Positions 61,028 through 64,000 of a stretch of 64,000 nucleotides of DNA are shown here, piece after piece (the stretch's first letter is position 1; every line of letters begins with the position of its first letter). Origin of the DNA: Alicyclobacillus herbarius DSM 13609 (GTDB lineage Bacteria; Bacillota; Bacilli; Alicyclobacillales; Alicyclobacillaceae); NCBI RefSeq assembly GCF_000430585.1, contig NZ_AUMH01000001.1, positions 186,001 through 250,000 on the forward strand, in the 5' to 3' direction. Below the pieces are notes generated by a model. That model was given only the letters and a program-made list of their open reading frames with translations. It was not told the origin of the DNA and ran no database searches. The position numbers and the translations under genes are program-made.

Positions 61028-61375
61028 ATGCCAGCATCCATCTTGGAACTGGCGCGAGCTGCAGCCGATGCAGCCGCGGATAAAAAGGCGCAGGACATTG
61101 TGGCGCTGGACATCCATGAGTTGACGCCAATTGCGGATTGCTTTGTGATTTGTTCAGCCCGGTCAGGAACTCAGGTTGAGGCGGTCACGCGGGCGGTTCG
61201 CGACAAGCTGGCGGAGATGGGTGTGGATTGCAAAGGAACCGAGGGGTTGGAGGAGGCCCGTTGGGTGCTCATCGACTTCGGGGACTTGGTCGTGCATGTC
61301 TTTCGTCCGGAGGAGCGGGAGTTCTATCACTTGGAGCGGCTCTGGGGTGACGCCAAGGAGATTCCGCTGACATGA
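61028..61375 (+). CDS. rsfS: Ribosome silencing factor RsfS
   Basis: Binds L14 and prevents subunit joining. 115 residues with DIVALDIHELTPIADCFVICSARS (as LDIHELTPIADCFVI) and WVLIDFGDLVVHVFRPEEREFYHLERLW (as IDFGDLVVHVF, YHLERLW). ATG 61028, GGGAGG ahead. Its stop overlaps the next gene (ATGA). Confidence 0.96.
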   Translation: MPASILELARAAADAAADKKAQDIVALDIHELTPIADCFVICSARSGTQVEAVTRAVRDKLAEMGVDCKGTEGLEEARWVLIDFGDLVVHVFRPEEREFYHLERLWGDAKEIPLT

Positions 61376-62109
61376 GCGCACCGTACACCCTGCTGGCGTC
61401 CGTCTACGACCGATTCATGGCGGACGCCCCGGATGACGCCTGGCTACAGTGGATAGCCGCCCACATCCCAGACTTAAGCCGCAGGTCGGCAGCCGATTTG
61501 GGGTGTGGCACGGGACGTTTCACCGTGCGCTTGGCCCCCTTGGTCCGGCGCCTAATTGGTGTCGACGCCTCCAATGACATGTTGGCACTGGCGCACAATC
61601 GCGCCCGACAAACGCGGGTTCAGGTGGAGTGGTTGTGCCAAGACCTTGTTCAGTTAAAACTTCCGTCTCCAGTCGACCTGATGGTGGCCACCTGCGACAG
61701 TCTGAACTACCTGGTTGACAAGGAGGATCTACGCCAGGCCTTTCAAGCGATGAGAAACAACCTGACGGAGGACGGGTGGCTGTGTTTTGACCTGATTGGC
61801 CCCAGCCGCTTAGCCGCGCTTCGAGAAGGTTTATCTTATGAACTGGCCGACGATGCGGCCGTATTGTTCGAAAGCGTGGTTCAGGAAGACGGCAGGATTG
61901 ACTACGAAGTCCATGCTTTTATCCAGAAGGAGAATGGGGACTACCAACGGATTATCGAAGCGCACCAGCAACGCTATTATGCGTACGAGGAAATCCGAGA
62001 CCTGCTGAGGAAAAGCGGTTTTTCACGCGTGGAAGTAACCGGTGATTTTGGCGCCTCTCCCTTGCCGCTGGCGGAACGGTGGCTGGTCGTGGCGAGATCG
62101 GACGCTTAA
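61372..62109 (+). CDS. yqeM: Class I SAM-dependent methyltransferase YqeM
   Basis: 245 residues. N-terminal YDRFMAD, motif I ADLGCGTGRFTV, motif II LIGVDAS, then CDSLNYL and GWLCFDL. The order after rsfS fits YqeM. The start overlaps rsfS by ATGA. The methylated substrate is unknown. Confidence 0.92.
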   Translation: MSAPYTLLASVYDRFMADAPDDAWLQWIAAHIPDLSRRSAADLGCGTGRFTVRLAPLVRRLIGVDASNDMLALAHNRARQTRVQVEWLCQDLVQLKLPSPVDLMVATCDSLNYLVDKEDLRQAFQAMRNNLTEDGWLCFDLIGPSRLAALREGLSYELADDAAVLFESVVQEDGRIDYEVHAFIQKENGDYQRIIEAHQQRYYAYEEIRDLLRKSGFSRVEVTGDFGASPLPLAERWLVVARSDA

Positions 62110-62179
62110 GCGTGTGGGTAAACATCAGTGAAAACGTCCGGGGGCTTTGGTGTTGCCGTCACCCATCGGTCGAGCTTCC

Positions 62180-62623
62180 CTATTCGTCGGTCTTTCCTGC
62201 CTGTTTGCGCTGCTCCTGGAAGGCCTGAAAGCCAGCCAAGCACTCAGGGTGTTCGTCGAAGAACAAAACCAGGGACTGGAGCGAGTCAAGCGTGCTGGGA
62301 CTGACGTGGTGCTCAATGCCCTCCACATCTTTTTGAATGATGTCTTCCTCAATGCCGAGCATGCGGAGAAACTCCGCCAGTCGATGATGGCGCTGTTTCA
62401 TCAGTTTACCGAGCTGTTGCCCGCGCGAGGTCAAAACGATGCCCCGGTATTTCTCATAGGTGACGTAATCGTTCTCATCCAACTTTTGCAACATCTTTGT
62501 CACAGAAGAAGGCTGCACATCGAGCGAGGATGCGATGTCGGAGACGCGCGCATACCCCTTTTCATTCATTAGTTCATAAATCTTCTCTAAATAATCCTCC
62601 ATACTTGGAGTCAACAAGTTCAT
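62180..62623 (-). CDS. mntR: Manganese transport regulator MntR (DtxR family)
   Basis: The sequence TPSMEDYLEKIYELMNEKGYARVSDIA (in parts TPSMEDYLEKIY, KGYARVSDIA), SSVTKMLQKL, YEKYRGIVLTS and DVEGIEHHVS follows B. subtilis MntR. Metal ligands correspond to D10, E13, a His in QRHHRLAEFL and the E/E/H of VEGIEHH. ATG 62623 or GTG 62632 may be the start. It lies alone, converging with yqeM and divergent from comEA. Confidence 0.94.
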   Translation of the reverse strand: MNLLTPSMEDYLEKIYELMNEKGYARVSDIASSLDVQPSSVTKMLQKLDENDYVTYEKYRGIVLTSRGQQLGKLMKQRHHRLAEFLRMLGIEEDIIQKDVEGIEHHVSPSTLDSLQSLVLFFDEHPECLAGFQAFQEQRKQAGKTDE

Positions 62624-62832
62624 AACCCCCACTGGGCCCCATCCATCTGGCGGGCGTGTGCCTCTCTATCTTACACATACGAGTGCTTATCGGCAATGTA
62701 TGCAGGTGAGTACGCAAAGTGTTGTCTTTCTTCAACGATAGCAAACAGGAGCCCAGGGTACTGCAAACGAATTTGAAGCGTGTGTCCTGTCAAACGCTTG
62801 AGCGAAAACCAAGGGGATGGAGGAGGCAAAAG

Positions 62833-63864
62833 ATGCAAGCCGCAGGCCAGGCAAAACCGTGTCATCGATGGGAAGAAGGCCATTCGTCAAGGTCCGACGA
62901 GGTGGTGTTTCTGACCGAAGCCGAGTGGCCCGAAGACCCAGAACAAGCGCTCGACGTTTCATTCACCTTCGCGGAGGAAGCGAGGGAGCTCGATGACCAG
63001 GTAGTATCCCTGACGAGCGAGGATAGGGACGGAGAGGAGGGACAGAAGCGGTCGCTCCGGTTTGGGCAACGGTCGCATCGAAGTTGGATCAGAAGTAGGG
63101 TCACTCGTCTACTTCAGGTCTTTTCGGCAGCGCTTGTGTTGATTGCTGGGGGGTATATATTAGGCGGTCTTCATGCCCGGACCGTGCCAAACGCTTCCGT
63201 GTCCGTGACCGCGTCAGCGCCCTCCGGGCAATCAACAGGAAAATCTGGCGTCTCTGCCAGCCGCTCATCGGAAGGGAATCAAATTATAATTGATATACAT
63301 GGAGACGTAAAAAAACCGGGGCTTTACAAACTGGCCGCTGGCGCACGCATCGCGGACGCCGTCCGGGCGGCGGGAGGCTATCGCCACGCAGAGGATGCCG
63401 GGGTCGTCAACGCGGCGGAACTGCTCGACGACGGGCAAGAGGTTGTGATTCCGAACGCAGCGGGACGGACGCAACAGACGCAGGACGGTGGGGCGAGCGC
63501 GGCCACGGTGAACCGGTCGACGCCGGGCGGCGGTTCGAACACTGCGGCGGCGTCGGGGGGATTGCAGGCGCTGGCGGGTACCAACGGTGCAGCGTCCACC
63601 GGAACGGCAGGCGGCGGTAATACAGACAAAGAGACTGGCGTATCCGGCAAGATCGATTTGAATACGGCCGACGCAGCAACCCTTGAGACACTGCCCGGGA
63701 TTGGACCTGCGCGCGCGACAGCCATCATCCAGTATCGCGAACAACATGGACCGTTTGCCTCCGTACAAGATTTAGACAAGGTGACGGGGATTGGGGCAGC
63801 CACTTTGGCGCGGCTCTCTCCGTATCTCTATGTGTCGGACGCGGGGACAACGTCTGCACCGTAG
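62833..63864 (+). CDS. comEA: ComEA-like DNA-binding competence protein
   Basis: 343 residues. A hydrophilic N-terminus of about 95 residues precedes the single membrane helix (LLQVFSAALVLIAGGYILGG). Then come an SLBB domain (IDIHGDVKKPGLYKLAAGARIADAVRAAGG, in part), a Gly/Ala/Thr/Ser-rich linker and a helix-hairpin-helix pair (KIDLNTADAATLETLPGIG, as LNTADAATLETLPGIG). The N-terminal extension is not usual. AGGAGG 6 bp before ATG 62833. ComEA takes up DNA outside the membrane. Confidence 0.9.
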   Translation: MQAAGQAKPCHRWEEGHSSRSDEVVFLTEAEWPEDPEQALDVSFTFAEEARELDDQVVSLTSEDRDGEEGQKRSLRFGQRSHRSWIRSRVTRLLQVFSAALVLIAGGYILGGLHARTVPNASVSVTASAPSGQSTGKSGVSASRSSEGNQIIIDIHGDVKKPGLYKLAAGARIADAVRAAGGYRHAEDAGVVNAAELLDDGQEVVIPNAAGRTQQTQDGGASAATVNRSTPGGGSNTAAASGGLQALAGTNGAASTGTAGGGNTDKETGVSGKIDLNTADAATLETLPGIGPARATAIIQYREQHGPFASVQDLDKVTGIGAATLARLSPYLYVSDAGTTSAP

Positions 63865-63933
63865 CTCACCCTGAGTTCCGGAGCCACTCCCGTTCAGGGA
63901 ACAAGTCGATCGAGAAACATGAGGAGGGTTTTG

Positions 63934-64000
63934 GTGGATATCAACTGGGTCACTGCAGGACTTGCCATCATCTTTGTGTTGTCAGCATTTGCAGGACTCA
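63934..64000 (+). CDS. Membrane protein, 3' end outside window
   Basis: GTG 63934 with GAGGAGGG ahead; the 22 visible residues, INWVTAGLAIIFVLSAFAGL included, are one membrane helix. It could begin a CvpA-like protein; ComEC is the other usual follower of comEA. Too short to decide. Confidence 0.45.
   Translation, partial: MDINWVTAGLAIIFVLSAFAGL

Overview
The window reads as chromosome of a spore-forming, GC-rich (about 60% by eye) Bacillota bacterium. The best guess is an Alicyclobacillus-like member of the Bacilli. This rests on gene content and order, not on a database search. The clues are an intact pro-sigma-K gene, a GerPC-like germination protein, two T-box leaders, addB-addA, a 6S RNA between aspS and rarA, CymR, IreB, MntR, and the order yqeG-yqeH-aroE-nadD-yqeK-rsfS-yqeM-comEA. 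No tRNA, rRNA, CRISPR array, prophage or transposase gene was seen.

Layout. 1-6.8 kb: addB (5' end missing) and addA, the recombination helicase-nuclease. 6.8-10.3 kb: a TetR regulator coupled to paaABCD, the phenylacetyl-CoA epoxidase. 10.4-14.6 kb: manC and galU (sugar nucleotides), a DUF309 protein, a nucleoside hydrolase and an orphan ORF. 14.7-19.4 kb: a Ytr-like GntR regulator, with a matching operator, driving two ATPase/permease pairs. 19.5-28.7 kb: a GNAT protein, a fused methyltransferase, a YtkK-like SDR overlapping a class V aminotransferase, a DUF2089/YvlB-like operon ending in an unlisted 48-residue membrane peptide, an RsmF-like RNA methyltransferase, a GerPC-like protein and queF. 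28.8-35.9 kb: panD, a four-gene envelope/ABC operon, a CaCA exchanger and trxA. 35.9-44.5 kb: hemL, the T-box-hisS-aspS unit, 6S RNA, rarA, cymR and a cysteine desulfurase.

44.5-56.7 kb: a zinc-ribbon protein, tandem crcB fluoride channels, a YrrI-type permease, isocitrate lyase, T-box-alaS, ireB, ruvX, mltG, a class B PBP and sigK. 56.7-64 kb: the yqeG-to-comEA housekeeping run, with mntR on the opposite strand, and the start of a membrane protein at the edge.

How the genes relate. Housekeeping operons dominate: aminoacyl-tRNA synthetases under T-box control, cell-wall and sporulation genes, and ribosome assembly and NAD synthesis. Phenylacetate degradation yields acetyl-CoA, and isocitrate lyase would allow growth on it; that link is inferred.

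The most unusual signal is a family of dispersed palindromes (12-nt arms TCCGGAAAGGGG / CCCCTTTCCGGA) that sit mostly just ahead of ribosome binding sites. One copy, upstream of sigK, is split by about 150 nt that folds into its own nested stems. A second oddity is nadD, which has no ATG, GTG or TTG ahead of its conserved nucleotide-binding motif.
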